DNA from: Cervus elaphus
Taxonomy: Eukaryota > Chordata > Mammalia > Artiodactyla > Cervidae
NCBI RefSeq assembly: GCF_910594005.1
Contig: NC_057823.1
Coordinates: 101,046,015 to 101,110,014 of the forward strand
DNA length: 64,000 nucleotides
Direction of reading: 5' to 3'
Both the position numbers and the translations under genes were made by a program. Numbering within the stretch: position 1 is the stretch's first letter; every line of letters begins with the position of its first letter. Under the pieces are notes generated by a model. The model worked only from the letters and a program-made list of their open reading frames with translations. It was not told the origin of the DNA and searched no databases. Below are positions 50,782 to 62,824 of the stretch, one piece after another.

Positions 50782-51056
50782 CCCAGGGTAGACCTCAGAA
50801 AACACCAGCATTTCCACATGTTGGGTGAAATAAGAGGAAGCAAAGATGACAGGTGAAGAGCTGGCAAGAACAGTATTGGAAGGAGAGTTTCTGAAGGGAC
50901 TCTAAAAGTGCTCCGTGCACCAGTAGGTCAGGATGGAGAGTATGTTGGCTTTAGCAACTAGGAGCTCGTAGGTGACTCTTACTGTAGAGGAGTGGAGTGG
51001 GGAGTGGGAGCAGATACCTTCCGTTTAGGAAGAAAGAGGACGTGAGGAAGGATGAA

Positions 51057-51572
51057 GCAGCACACCATCCCACACTGTCCAATGCGGTAGACCCTAACCA
51101 CATGTGGTGATTGAAATCTGAATATAAATGAATTAAAAGTAAGCAAACAAAAATTAAGGCTTGCCTGGTAGCTCAGTTGGTAAAGAATCCACCTGCAATG
51201 CAGGAGACCGCAGTTTGATGATCCCCTGGAGAAGGGAAAGGCTACCCACTTCAGTATTCTTGGACTCCCCTAGTGACTCGGGTGGTAAAGAATCCGCCTG
51301 CAGTGCCAGAGACCTGGGTTCAATCCCTGGGTTGGGAAGATCCCCTGGAGAAGGGAAAGGCTACCCACTCCTGTATTCTGGCCTGGAGAATTCCATGGAT
51401 TCTATAGTCCGTGGGGTCGCAAAGAGTTGGACACAACTCAGCGACTCTCACTTCAGTTGTATAGCTGCATTACAAGCACTCCATTGCCCCTTACGTCTAG
51501 GAGCTGTCCTATTGGGAAGTACAGGTAAAGACTATTTCCATTATCACAGAAAGTTCTTGCAGATGGTGCTGG
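51057..51572. mobile_element. Old hAT-type DNA transposon remnant split by SINE units
   Basis: The left part (51057-51157) has a ctgtccaatgcggtag block followed by accacatgtggtgattga; the right part (51457-51572) has ctgtcctattgggaagtaca and ttatcacagaaagttctt. Together they follow the order of a known mammalian non-autonomous hAT family whose ends are complementary. The family name is left open. Confidence 0.65.
51158..51456 (+). mobile_element. Two Bov-tA units in tandem, sense
   Basis: A first truncated unit (51158-51261) starts ggcttgcctggtagctcagt. A second, longer unit (51262-51456) starts tggactcccctagtgactcg. Both have the gatcccctggagaagggaaa block. The pair sits inside the older DNA transposon. 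Confidence 0.88.
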
Positions 51573-52119
51573 AACTTGTTCCGGAAAGAGGGAAAATGGA
51601 AAAACTTGAAAGACATAGTGTGTCAAAAGAGGTCTCTTCTCACCTCCATGACCACTCGAGATAAACACACACAGAGTGTGTGTGTCTGTGGCCTGAGTCA
51701 TATCTTTGGCAGAGAACTTGTGTCAGAGAAGGAGAGGAAGAGCAGATAGGAAAGGCCCTCAAAAGCTCAGAGAGGGCTGGTACCCAGAACACTGGAGTGG
51801 GGATGGTTCTTTCTCCAGAAATAGACTGAGAAGCAAAAGAAAGAACAGATAAAACCTCTTTTGGCAAAATCAGGAAGCAGATCATAAAGGTAGCCATGGT
51901 GACTTGTTGAGAAATAGAGGGCTGTAAACATAAAGGGGGCTTTTTTCCATATGACAGTCCCAGTACTTCAATAAGAAATGAAACTGATTTTTAAAAATTT
52001 TAGGTAAACTGTAGATTGAAGCAGATGTATGTTGCAACTGGAGTTTGTATCTTTGTCATTAGTAATTATAATAACTACAGTTTAGTGATATGTAGTTTAT
52101 GATATCCGTTGGACTGGGC

Positions 52120-52250
52120 GCTTTACGTTAACTATCTCCATTAAATCCACAGAACAATTTTAAGGGTAGCGGTTGTTTTCTGTTTGTAAAGGTTAAGTAA
52201 CTGGCTTAAAGGCACAGAGTAGTATTAAGTGTCGGGGTTGGATTTGAACA
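52120..52250. repeat. MIR-like remnant
   Basis: Blocks tctccattaaatccacagaa, aaaggttaagtaactggctt, and caca...gtaagtgtcggggttgg-type wording follow the MIR order. Confidence 0.65.
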
Positions 52251-54090
52251 CTACCATGAAACGCAGACCAGACCCTGAGTAACAACAATACAGAGCAAGA
52301 GCAGAGAGCTGTAGCTACACATAGCAGCAGCCCCTACTCTAGCTGTCAAGGCAGGCTTCATGGATACAAGTGACGCCTGAGGAACATCTGAAGGTTGAGG
52401 CCCTGGGGAGAGAAAATGTCCTGGGAAGGAGAAACAGCATCTTCTTAGAGTTGACATTCAAGGAAGTAAAAGTCCAATATGGCTATAGTATAAACTGAAA
52501 ATAGGAAAGAGAATATTGAGAGATGACACTGGGGTAGAGACCATCCAACTTCCTCCATTTATAGTCTATTCCATCCATTGTACTCAAGGTTAGATGGATT
52601 TCCTAAGTCAAGATCTTAACATGACTAAGAAAAATGGTTAGCCTTTCCAGATTTCATCTATTTCAGACACCAGCAGAGAAAAAGGTGGTGGGGGGAACAC
52701 CTTCCTGGTTTATGTATACGCGTGTAAGAGATAGCCATCTAGTGGTCTCCTGCGTGTAATCTCTAGAAGTGAGTTGCTGCTCTGGAAGCAGTGTTCTCAC
52801 AAGGCCAGTGCATTTGTGTGCAGCCAGGCCTATATAACATTGCTCACTTTTTGTTTTCCTGACCCAGTGATCATTGTAAACGACCACTCCAGAGGAACCA
52901 AGTGCTGTGCGTTTGGTATTTTATCACAGCTTCTAGATTTTTACTGACAAACCTGAATAACCATGCCTCGTTCTAAGCCTGTGTTCCTTCGTCAACGTTA
53001 GCCTAATGTCGTGGACTCAAGTTTTAAAATTGTGTTCTTTATCTGTCCCTGAAATCTTGTTTTTAGTCGCTATGTAAAATGTTTCATTGCACAATAGCAT
53101 ATTGAGCTATTTATATTTAGTGTGTGGGGCAGGTGAATTTCTAAGTAATAGATTTAATTCTCTTCTGTGAGGCAGAATGCCACTGTGGCCTACCACAATC
53201 AGGTGCATTGTGATTTACTTTGTTCATTTTACTGATATTGGTCCTAATACGTGGTAATTATTCTCTGATTGAAGATCTCACCTGGGAGAAGCTGCTTTCA
53301 TGAGCAAGAATTGAAAGCCTACTTCAAATCATTAAACCAAGATTATTTGCAAATATGCACCGATATATTTTAATAATATATTCTTTAGTGGAATGTATCC
53401 TGCTTAAACCAGTTATTATTTTTGTTTCCTGATGATCATAAAAGATTTTATAAATGTTATCTGATCATGCTATAAATGTAATTAAAGCTTAAGCAAAAGG
53501 ACTCCACAATCATAAGTTTCATTAACAGTACTTAATATAGGGTGAGGAAAAGGAAGAAGTGTGGGTTACCTTGGGATTTGGGTTAGAAAAGCAGATTTAT
53601 GATTTCATTGGAAATATAAAGGTTTCCTATTCACACAGTTGACTGAATGGATTTGAAGCCATAATTGTAAATGATGAAGATTAAAATGCTTCATGAACCT
53701 TCCATAGTTGTATTTTGAATCTGTCATAATATTTTATAAATAATTTGTTTTCATGAAGCTATATTATCATAACCATATTTACTTCCTAGTACAGGAAGAC
53801 ATGAAATAACGTTGCAGTGATGAATCATTCCAATGATACTAGTTTGTTAAAAATCTCTTTTGCTAGAAACTGATTTAAAAATATTCTTTTGTCACAAAAT
53901 TATTTTTCAGGAATTTGTTCATTTCTTGTTTAAAATGAACAACTGGAGCTACTTAGAGCAGCACAGCTAACAAAATGATAATAAAACTTTGGTTTTCCAG
54001 TTGCCAAGTGGATGTTATATTTTTTGTGTTTTATAGCACCTGCTCAGAAATATACATTTTATTTTTGTATATTGTACTTTAATAGGCTTT

Positions 54091-54129
54091 TAAAGACAAC
54101 TTCAAAAAAAAAATAAAGACAACTTCAAA
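54091..54129. repeat. 16-bp perfect direct repeat around an A run
   Basis: taaagacaacttcaaa at 54091-54106 repeats exactly at 54114-54129, with only seven A bases between. It is a tail-only retroinsertion or a slippage duplication. Confidence 0.9.
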
Positions 54130-54517
54130 GGGTTTGCCTGTGAATACAGCTATTTTCTGATGTAACTGTTGATAATATTTTATTTTGAAAAACTGATGAA
54201 TTCTTACTTCTAAATCAATCTAAGAGCCTTGTGAAAACCATTATTGAAACATGCCATGCAGTCACATATGCATGATTTTGTTTCTACTATTTGCTAATAG
54301 ACATTATTTAGTGATATTGGCTGCTGAGATAACAGAAGGAAATGGGTGGTTTGTAAAATGAAATGTGAAGCATTATTATTTTTTCATTGTTCTGGAAAAT
54401 CATTTTTTTTCCTCCCCATGCTTCAACATCTGAGAGCAACCTTCTCTCTCGCTTATTATCAGGAACCAAGAGCTGATATTTTTAAGGCACAACGTTTCGT
54501 AAATTTTGAAGTCTTAT

Positions 54518-54555
54518 CAACTCCCCACCCCTTCTCTCTTCTCTTTTTTCCGCAG
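54518..54555 (+). promoter_or_regulatory. PAM: Polypyrimidine tract and acceptor of optional exon A
   Basis: A long C/T run (ccccaccccttctctcttct followed by cttttttccgcag) precedes the exon. It holds several CUCUCU/UUCUCU motifs of the type bound by PTB proteins. A second such motif (ccttctctctcgc) lies at about 54440-54452. A TGCATG (RBFOX-type) motif lies at 54269-54274. That these control the exon is inference. Confidence 0.6.
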
Positions 54556-54876
54556 GTGATTTCTATTCACTACTTTCCAAGCTGCTAGGAGAAAGGGAAG
54601 ATGTTGTTCATGTGCATAAATATAATCCGACAGAAAAGGCAGAATCAGAGTCTGACCTGGTAGCTGAGATTGCAAGCGTAGTCCAAAAGAAGGACCTTGG
54701 TCGATCTGATGCCAGAGAGAGCGCAGAACGTGAGCGGGGCAGTGCTGTTCTTGTCAGAGACAGAATCCACAAATTCCACAGGCTAGTGTCTACCTTGAGG
54801 CCCGCAGAGAGCAGAGTTCTGTCATTGCAGCAGCCCCCACCTGGTGAAGGCACCTGGGAACCAGAGCACACAGGAG
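54556..54876 (+). CDS. PAM: PAM exon E10: optional exon A, linker with Lys-Lys cleavage site
   Basis: This 321-bp exon encodes 107 residues from GDFYSLLSKLLGERED to PGEGTWEPEHTG. It is phase 1 at both ends, so both the long form and the skipped form stay in frame. In the family this exon separates PHM from PAL. Its Lys-Lys (residues 45-46, codons 54687-54692, in VVQKKDLG) is where prohormone convertases can free soluble PHM in secretory granules. When it is skipped, a joined bifunctional protein results. The exon is hydrophilic and rich in Glu, Arg and Ser, as expected for a solvent-exposed linker. The donor GAG|GTGCGT is weaker than GTAAGT, which fits optional use. It is much longer than any other exon here. 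Confidence 0.96.
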
Positions 54877-55959
54877 GTGCGTTTAGGTGCTTCTCTTAAA
54901 GAATAAAATGTGACATACTACAGTCCACATTAGCAAAATCTGAAGGGAATAAAAATTAATGCGTGAGAAAATTCACCAGTGAAAATAACTCACCGTTAGA
55001 AAAACATAATTCTATTTGGATTATCAGATATCACTTTCGTACGAGTTTTGTTTTGGTCCAATCCTATATGCATTCCATTTCTGTTCAGTTGATGAGCCAG
55101 AATCTCCAGGACCCAAACTCTCTGGATCATATGGGGAAGGGTGGCATATGAAGTTCAGGATAACCAATACTTAACCAAATTAACATTGGGAATAAACCAA
55201 AAATTCAAACCTAATACATAAAGTTCCAGTGTGTGAAATGGTTATATACTACCTTCCTTTAAGGTAATTTAATTCCTCTCAGAGGAATCCTACGTTTCCA
55301 ACATTCTCATCCGGTTGACTTATAAAATGTAACCTTTTTTATGACTTTGATTTCTTAAGTTCCATGATCAATTTATCATCTTAATTGGAAAGCTGAGTGG
55401 TTATATCTGAAGGGACCTCTGGCAAGTCAGTAACTATCAGATTCATCTTCTAACCAGGATTGGCTTCTATAATTGGAGGACAATACCTTATTCCCTTCAG
55501 GTTTCTGTACCAGCAAGCTATGGATCCCTCATCTTTGTCTTTAATTGTGTTGTGGCTTCTGTGATATTGATCGTGTTTCATGTTACTTGCTAATGTGGAA
55601 AGCCAGATCATACAGCATGTGGAGATAATCTCCAGAAAAGTAACGGGTGTGCGTGCATGGCAGCGGTCCCTGCGTGGGCTGGAATGGCACAGGCTGCCAG
55701 CTTGATGTTTTCAAATACAGCTTTGCAGGAAGCCATAAATTATTCAACACCCAACTGATTTTTATTTATAATTGAAAAACAAATTAGCATGCAGTGCCTC
55801 TTTCTCACACACAAGTTTCAACCATTGTCCATTAGGACTGGCCTAATAGTCTCTATGAGGTGTTAACTGGAACCCAGATTTTTACCTCTTCATATTTAAA
55901 TAGGGTCAGCCCTGCTCTAACTCCTTCTAAATTTACCTAATAAAACTGTTTCTAAGGAG

Positions 55960-56095
55960 GTGGCCCCTGAACCTCCCCTTGCATCAGAATCACCTAGGAT
56001 GGTTGTGAAAAATCTAGACTTCTGAATCCTACTGAAGAACAACTGAGTTGATATCTCTGAGCACAATGTCTAGGAATCTGCAGTTTATGATGCCC
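55960..56095. repeat. MER5A-like DNA transposon remnant
   Basis: Blocks ggtggcccctgaacctcccc, gcatcagaatcacctaggat and ctaggaatctgcagttta match the MER5A order. Old and diverged. Confidence 0.6.
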
Positions 56096-56269
56096 TTATC
56101 CATTTCATAGACAGACTGGATTGTCTGTCTGAACCTCTGTATTAAAGACAGTACATTGTAACCCGAACAATGCATAAATATAAAAGGGCTTCTTTGGTGA
56201 GAATACAGTTCTGTTCAAGTTCGAAATGTTAGCCTTACAGCATGCTTTATTCATGACTTATCTTTTCTA

Positions 56270-56420
56270 AATCTTTTTTACTGAAGTCACGTTGGTTTAT
56301 AACATTATAAGTTTTATGTGTGCTGCCTTATATTTCTATCTCTGTGTACCCTACAGTGTGCCCACCACCAAAAATTTAGTTTCTAGTTGTCTATGACTTG
56401 CCTTTGTTACTCTTCAGTTT
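56270..56420 (-). repeat. Old L1 3' fragment, antisense
   Basis: Blocks ggtttataacattataagtt, ccctacagtgtgcccacc and accaaaaatttagttt match old L1M 3' wording. Orientation and ends are approximate. Confidence 0.5.
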
Positions 56421-57500
56421 GAAATAATGTCATGATCATTTATAGACATCCTAAGTGTCAGTGTGAAAATCATAATTTGACTTAAGGAATTATATTCCTA
56501 AGACCTACTAAGTTTTTCTAAGAAAGAAATACTTAAAACACTCAAAATACAGTTACTGGCCAAGTCTCCATCTTCCTTTCGAGGTGGTAAAAATGGGAGT
56601 GCCCAGAAGAAAAATGTTTCTCCAAGACCTGGTTCAGGAAGTTTCCTTTCATTTTAAGTATGTGGGTGAATGTCACTGAAATAAAGCACTGAGTTAGAGA
56701 AACATACAATACAAATTCTAGTTACAGGAAGAAAATGTGCATGTATTTCCTTTCTGAAATGATTTATTTTAGTGTGATTTCACTACTCTGATTCCAAATT
56801 TTTATAAAATTAAATGCAAAATAGCAAAGCCCATATTTAGATAAGCTACTTATAAAAAATCTTTTCAATTTTCTTTCACTTTTTACTACAGCACAATGTA
56901 ATATCTGACTTTAATTGAAGAAAACACTTAGTAAATGGTATAATAAGTTAACAATAATTATGATTAGAGCTGCTATTGTTAGTGTCATGTTGGACTAAGA
57001 TTTCAAAACTTTAAACACCAAAGTAGTAGAACTAAATATTAATTATTTTAGCTTAAGCAGCATCCATGAGAGAATTTTCTTAGAATATGTAGGAAAGCTG
57101 CAAAAGTCGACACTCTAAGTTGATTAACAAAATGTAACTTAGCAGTGTTCTGTCATAATGAGAATTTGTGGCTCTTCAAATTACTGATCACTTACATTGA
57201 TCTGCCTTGATGGTTTCCCATAATATATGATGTATAGTGTGACAGTGTGCAGCCTAGTAAATTGAGAAGCAAATATATTCCTTTTTACTCTTAGTATTAC
57301 TTTGGTTCCTACCATTCGTTTGATGTCTGTATTAAGGCAGCATTAATAGAGAAGAAAGAAAATCATAGTCTCTTTTCTAGTTGCCTCATTGAAAAATAAA
57401 TTTAAAACTACCGATAGCTAATCTCTTCCTGTTAAATTTGATGGGACTACTATATGCTAGCATATGGAACCCTGATTTGACATGTGCTGTACACCTTTGG

Positions 57501-57713
57501 TGGGCTTTCCTGTGGCTCAGAGGGTAAAGCGTCTGCCTGTAATGCAGGAGACCTGGGTTCGATCCCTGGGTCGGGAACATCCCCTAGAGAAGGAAATGGG
57601 AACCCACTCCAGTATTTTTGCCTGAAAAACTCCACGGACTGTCTCCTGAGGAGCCTGGTAGCCGACAGTCCATGGACTCGCAAAGAGTCGGACACGACTG
57701 AAAAGCGTCCGCG
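57501..57713 (+). mobile_element. Bov-tA SINE, sense, with target duplication
   Basis: The 13-bp repeat tgtacacctttgg at 57488-57500 and 57714-57726 is perfect. The head has an intact B box (ggttcgatccc). The body carries a small insertion (actgtctcctgagg), and the tail keeps several CpGs, suggesting a young copy. Confidence 0.94.
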
Positions 57714-58774
57714 TGTACACCTTTGGACATCAGAAAATACGTAGACATTTGTGTGAGACCGCCCACAAGATGAGAGAATGTGCGGTCTTTAAATATTGTC
57801 ATGGTGCATTTAAATTTTATTTAATTTCTATGGACAATTTTTTCTTGACTCAGAAGCCATACTTTTAACTTATTTCAGTCATATGCTGACTCTAGGTTCA
57901 AGTCTTATAGAATTCCCAGGGTGAAATGAAGCATTCACTAGGCTGAATTTTCATCTCTGGAGGAAAGGAGCATAATGAAAGCAAAAACCTATGATAAAAT
58001 AATTTATTCAGGAAGAAACCCATTTATAGAAGCATAGAAAGGATGCATGCCATGTATCCGAAATGCCACAGTTCAGTCAACCAGCATTCAAACCCAGGCA
58101 GATTTGCTCAAAGTCTTGGTTTTTAATTACTTCATTACTCTGTCTCACAATAAAATAATAGACAGGCTGTTTTTTCCAACCTTCCCATCATCTTTTCTAC
58201 AATTTTAATAACTCTTAGGTGTAGATTGCCTTTGGTCATACTTTCTCAATCAATATCCAAACAATTTGACTAAGGTTGAAGATTCACTTGCAGTTAAATT
58301 TTTAAAAGAAAAGGCAGTCTGCTAATACTTTTGAGCCCCTAATTATATCTTAACTCTCTTACTTCACTCCCACTAAACTAGACTTTATAATTAATTCTTG
58401 TTTTCTTTCGCACTTAAGTATAAATATTTCTCTTATAGTCTTAATTATAGTTATTGCTGGCACTTGATGAATAACAATCCCTGACCAAAATAAGGCATCT
58501 TTTCATCACTAAATGAGAATCTACTTGTGTAGAAAAAGCAACAATTTTATTTTATTCTTGTTGAAATCTACTGATTTCTCTAGGGTCTTCTCCTTAAGAT
58601 TAAATATAAAGAGCTTTGTTAGAGTAAAGTTAAGTCATAGCCTAGGTTTGACATTGTATTTTTTCCTCAAATTTTTTCGTCTAATTCTGTTAGTCATGTG
58701 TACACAGATAAAGGAATGCCCTTTTAAATGCTTATTAATAGTTTCATATGAAAGCATTGATTGCTAACATTAAT

Positions 58775-58824
58775 ATTGGAAAGATACATTGTATTGGAAA
58801 GATACATTGTATTGGAAAGATACA
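58775..58824. repeat. 18-bp minisatellite, 2.8 copies
   Basis: The unit attggaaagatacattgt occurs at 58775-58792 and 58793-58810, with a partial third copy to 58824. The copies are identical. Confidence 0.95.
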
Positions 58825-61800
58825 ATTCATTAATCTGCTTAGTGATTTATTGATAGTTTTAGTTTTAATGTTAAATTTTTTCTGAAAGTAACTTTTTAAA
58901 AATATGTGGTAGAATATGAGGCTGTACATTTACCTTTATTTATAATGAATGCAAGGATTCTTCTGAAATAGCCCTCTCATTTGACATCTGAATTTAGCGC
59001 AGCTGACACTTGGAGTTGGGAATGGCTTGCCCAAGGTCATATGTAAGAAATCTGTATTTAATTTTCAAATTAGGACTGTCAGTTTACAACATTAGTCATA
59101 TATGCTAATGAATTTCTTCTTAAGTAAAATCTAAGAGGAATCTGAACTCGAATTTCTAACTTTTCCATGATTGAAAATGTCAAGTTTAACTTAGAACCCA
59201 AATACATTTTATCAGACAGTTTTTAATAAGGATTTGAAATATTTTTGAGGGTTAGAAAATAATCACCCTTGCTATTGATGATCAAAGTCAGGCCCAAGCC
59301 TATCATTCTTCTATAAATAGAGAAAATGACCTGGGATTCTGTCCGAGCATCCTACAATTCCCTTATAAAGATGGGCAGGACTTGTGAAAGTATAAATATT
59401 CATTCCATATGCATACACCACCAGTCCTCCATGACTGCTTTGATTCTTGATCACTTTGTCTTAAAGAGAACAGCCTTTAACTGCATAATCATGAAAAAAG
59501 GTGATGACACTGGAAGCAGAAACATCAGTTCACAGAGCTAGTGTTCACAGAAGAAAATGTGAACTCAGTTTTCCTTTAACTGTTTGGGAATTTGTAATTA
59601 ACACAGAGACCTAGGTTTTCAGGTCCTGAAAGTTTTGAGGTCTTAGCTAGGTAATCTTAATGAATGTGCAGTGATATTTTTAATGAAATTTAAAGTAATT
59701 TAATATAATTTCTCTGAATGTTCTTGCCTTGTACAAGATTGTTCTTCTTTGCACTGACCCAGTACTGAAAGAGCCAAGTTTCTCACATTGTTAACCCTCA
59801 TATATTTCCTCACATATCACCTTTACTGTTTTGAAAATTTACCAGAAGTGTATAAATGTGCCCTAGATAGTTATCCTGCTTTTTCATCTTGAAAGTTTCC
59901 AACCAAAAGGAATTCTTGTAAGTGACAGAATAGGTTGTTAACAACCTATCAGTCTGTGGTTTTTGCAGATTTTGAGAGTTGACCAATCTAAGGACAGTGA
60001 TAATATGGGATTATTCACAGCCAGATTAAAGTCCTTTACACAGTATTTCGTGTATTTTATGAAATCCTCATTTGAACCCAGAATAGTATATTTAGGACAG
60101 TGCACATTTTCTATCAGAATTAGCATCTTTAAATCTTCATGAGCTCCTCACTTCCAGTCCTTGTTGGTAGACCACTGGATTAAAAAGTTCCAGGAAACAT
60201 GACATTTGTTGATTGCCTTCAGTGAAAATAATTAGCCAATTAACATTTTTTAATTGAGTCTCTTCACGGTGTCTTCAGCACAATGCTAGGGGTAGAAAGA
60301 GGTAGTGCCGGTGAGCTGTAAGACGATAAGGGTGTTTAAATGCTAGTTGGCAACATGAGCAAGCAGGAAGTGGAGCAGAGTTCAGGTGAGTGCACTTATT
60401 AGGCCAGTGCCGTGGGCCAGGCCCTGAGCAAGACTCAGTGAGAAAACAGTGAACGAGACAGGATCTCTGCCCTCACAAAATTTCACCTAGTTGTAGTGGT
60501 GCTGGGCTCTGAGAAGCAGATGAAAGCAATTAAATATCTCTGTTGTTATGAGGTTCAAGGTTCAAGATCCAGAATCTTCAGGAGATGCTGATTACATGCA
60601 GAATGGCCACCAAAAGGACCAGCTGTAACAGAGATGAGAATGAATGAAGTACAGGCTGAGATTCATGCAATTTAAAATGATTTAAAATAGTTTCTTTGCG
60701 GAATCCATCTATATATCTCTAATTATCATTTGTAGACCCTGTTTCCTGAGCTCACCTTCAAAACCACACTTTTATCCATGCCACCCTGTGCTTGAAAGCC
60801 ATCGGTGGCCCCACAGTTTGCTTCCTTTTCTCCTACTGTGACAAGTGTGATAGAAGATTAGTGCTATTCATCCAAGCAGTCCTATTCATAGCCACTGCTG
60901 TGTGAATTTAGGCATGCCAGCTGTCAGTCTGCCCCCTTCTCCCCAGCTCAGGAAGACAGCAAAATACACACAATTAAGAATGATACTCTCACTTGCTCTA
61001 GTATGTTTCAAAGGTAAATTATTCCCAGGCTCTGGGCTTTACTACTATTAATAAAGTACTTGCAGCATACCTCAGAATTAATCATAGTATAGATCAAGAC
61101 ACCACAGCATAGAAGTGCTCTCATTGATTGTTAAATCCATACTCATCCATGTGCTCAACAGTATATCTTCCAGTCTACACTAGGTCTTGGGGTCTGTTTA
61201 ATCCTGCTTCTCACTTCCATACCCCCACCTGACATACACAGGTGTCTTCAAAGATATACAGATTACTTAAAGATATTGAAACACATTCTGTGGTTATAAA
61301 CATCCTCACTTTCCATCTTTCTGACTACCCGCTTCTGTATTTGATAAACCTTTAAGTGAAAACACCTACCCTCTCCCAGACAAGCCTCAGAAAAGATGAT
61401 GGGCCCTTTCCTGTTTTCCTGCACCACACTGAGTTATAAGTACTTGCTTTCTGTTTTTTGGGTTTTTTTTTTTTTTTCTCATTTTATCCTATGAGTCCCT
61501 CCAGGCCCCCAACCATGCCGTATTTGTGTTCCCAGAATCTAGCATAATACCTTACATAGACAGTACACTTAGGGGATATTTGTGGAAGATGTATCAGCAA
61601 AGGTTATAGGCAAAACTGTTTTAGTCATCGTATTGATTGTGATATATTTTGCTAATTTTTATTTAAAAAAATTAAACCTACAAAGGTAAGAACATTTGGA
61701 GTGGAAATGTACTATGTCCTTTTTCTGTAGTTAAGAGAATTACCTTAAAGTGTTTATTCTCACACTGGCATCCTCTCAAGTTTTCAGAAGCTGATTATAC

Positions 61801-62380
61801 GAGCCCTGGGTGTCCCTTTCTTCCGCCAATCTTGAATGTTCATCTTTGAGAATCACTGCATGTTGCCACATCCTCCAGTGTACAGGCAGGAGAAAGGGAC
61901 TCAAATTGCTTTTTTACTTCTCAGCATCTCTCCTGAAGCATTTCAGAGAGAAGGAAATGTTGACATTGATACAGAGGATTTCACAGTATCTTCATAGCTT
62001 TATCCTGTTAGTAGAGCTTTTCTGTACCTCACACCTCTTTACTCATGAGCATTTTTATAAAAGGGATCAGCACAATTGAACCTAGATATTCTCTTAAGTA
62101 TAAATGCATTCTGAACAGAAGTGAGCATAATTGGTAAATCATTCAGTCATAGAGTGTCTGTTATATTTTCCTTTCTCATGTTAGGAAACAGTGAAATATA
62201 AGCCGTGAAAAAGTATCTCTCCATTCCCATTGTTATAGGAACACTGAGGCTGGGCAGAATGAAGTTGGCATCTTATATAGTTCCTTCTACAAGGGATTAG
62301 CAATGATGGTTTATTATAGGGTCTAATGTATATTGAACACCCACAGTTTACACAGAAGTTAGATGAGAGAGACAGCTGCT

Positions 62381-62416
62381 CGCGCGCGCGCGCGCGCACA
62401 CACACACACACACACA
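62381..62416. repeat. (CG)n(CA)n alternating tract
   Basis: About eight CG steps run straight into about nine CA steps, 36 bp of unbroken pyrimidine-purine alternation. It is the densest CpG point in the window. Confidence 0.95.
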
Positions 62417-62824
62417 GGCTTATTGCCCAAGAATGCTATTCATGTACAATATTTAAAGGCTTTGCATTAAAATGATATTACCCATATTACCATATTTTCC
62501 AAGATACTAATTTAAAGTAAGTCTTGAAGAAGGTAGTCACAAATTTGCTCCTTAATGACTGAAGGATAAGCTGGTTTTATAAGGCATCTTATCAACAGGA
62601 AAAGAGCATTTAGTCCCCAAATAAGGTCACAGTTACTTATTTATTCACAGCCCAGGAGGCTACACCTTGGCATGCGCATGTGGTATATGTTATGTAGAGC
62701 ATGCTTGTTTTTTTGTTATTTTTGTCATCTAGTGACATTACTGCATGAACTTCTTACAATCATTGTGAATCTTCATGGAGTTATACTTTCTTTTTTACAC
62801 TAAATGTATGGGTTTCTCTTTTAG

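Larger units (their letters stand above)
41147..54555 (+). other. PAM: PAM intron E9-E10 (13.4 kb)
   Basis: From 41147 to 46393 there is only AT-rich unique sequence, with a possible old L1 phrase at 44430-44570. Then come BovB 46394-46958, Bov-tA 48974-49178, BovB 49677-50781, a broken DNA transposon split by SINE units at 51057-51572, and a MIR at 52120-52250. From 52260 to the exon no repeat was recognised except a small duplication at 54091-54129. The intron ends in a strong T/C tract. Confidence 0.88.
54877..62824 (+). other. PAM: PAM intron E10-E11 (7.9 kb)
   Basis: It contains a MER5A-like remnant at 55960-56095, an old L1 piece at 56270-56420, a Bov-tA at 57501-57713, an 18-bp tandem repeat at 58775-58824 and a CG/CA dinucleotide tract at 62381-62416. 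Between about 58830 and 62380 nothing beyond unique AT-rich sequence and a T run near 61468-61479 was recognised. It ends GGGTTTCTCTTTTAG. Confidence 0.88.

Noticed and set aside
51161..51664. 167-codon open frame on the + strand
   Set aside because: It is a translation of tandem Bov-tA units plus the older transposon.
54877..54899. Extension of the exon A reading frame past 54876
   Set aside because: The frame runs to a stop at 54897, but the GTGCGT donor at 54877 and the in-frame join to E11 show the coding part ends at 54876. Read-through would give a truncated PHM-only form; nothing shows it is used.
58775..58824. Short regular repeats resembling a CRISPR array
   Set aside because: Units are directly abutting with no spacers, and the DNA is mammalian. 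It is a minisatellite.
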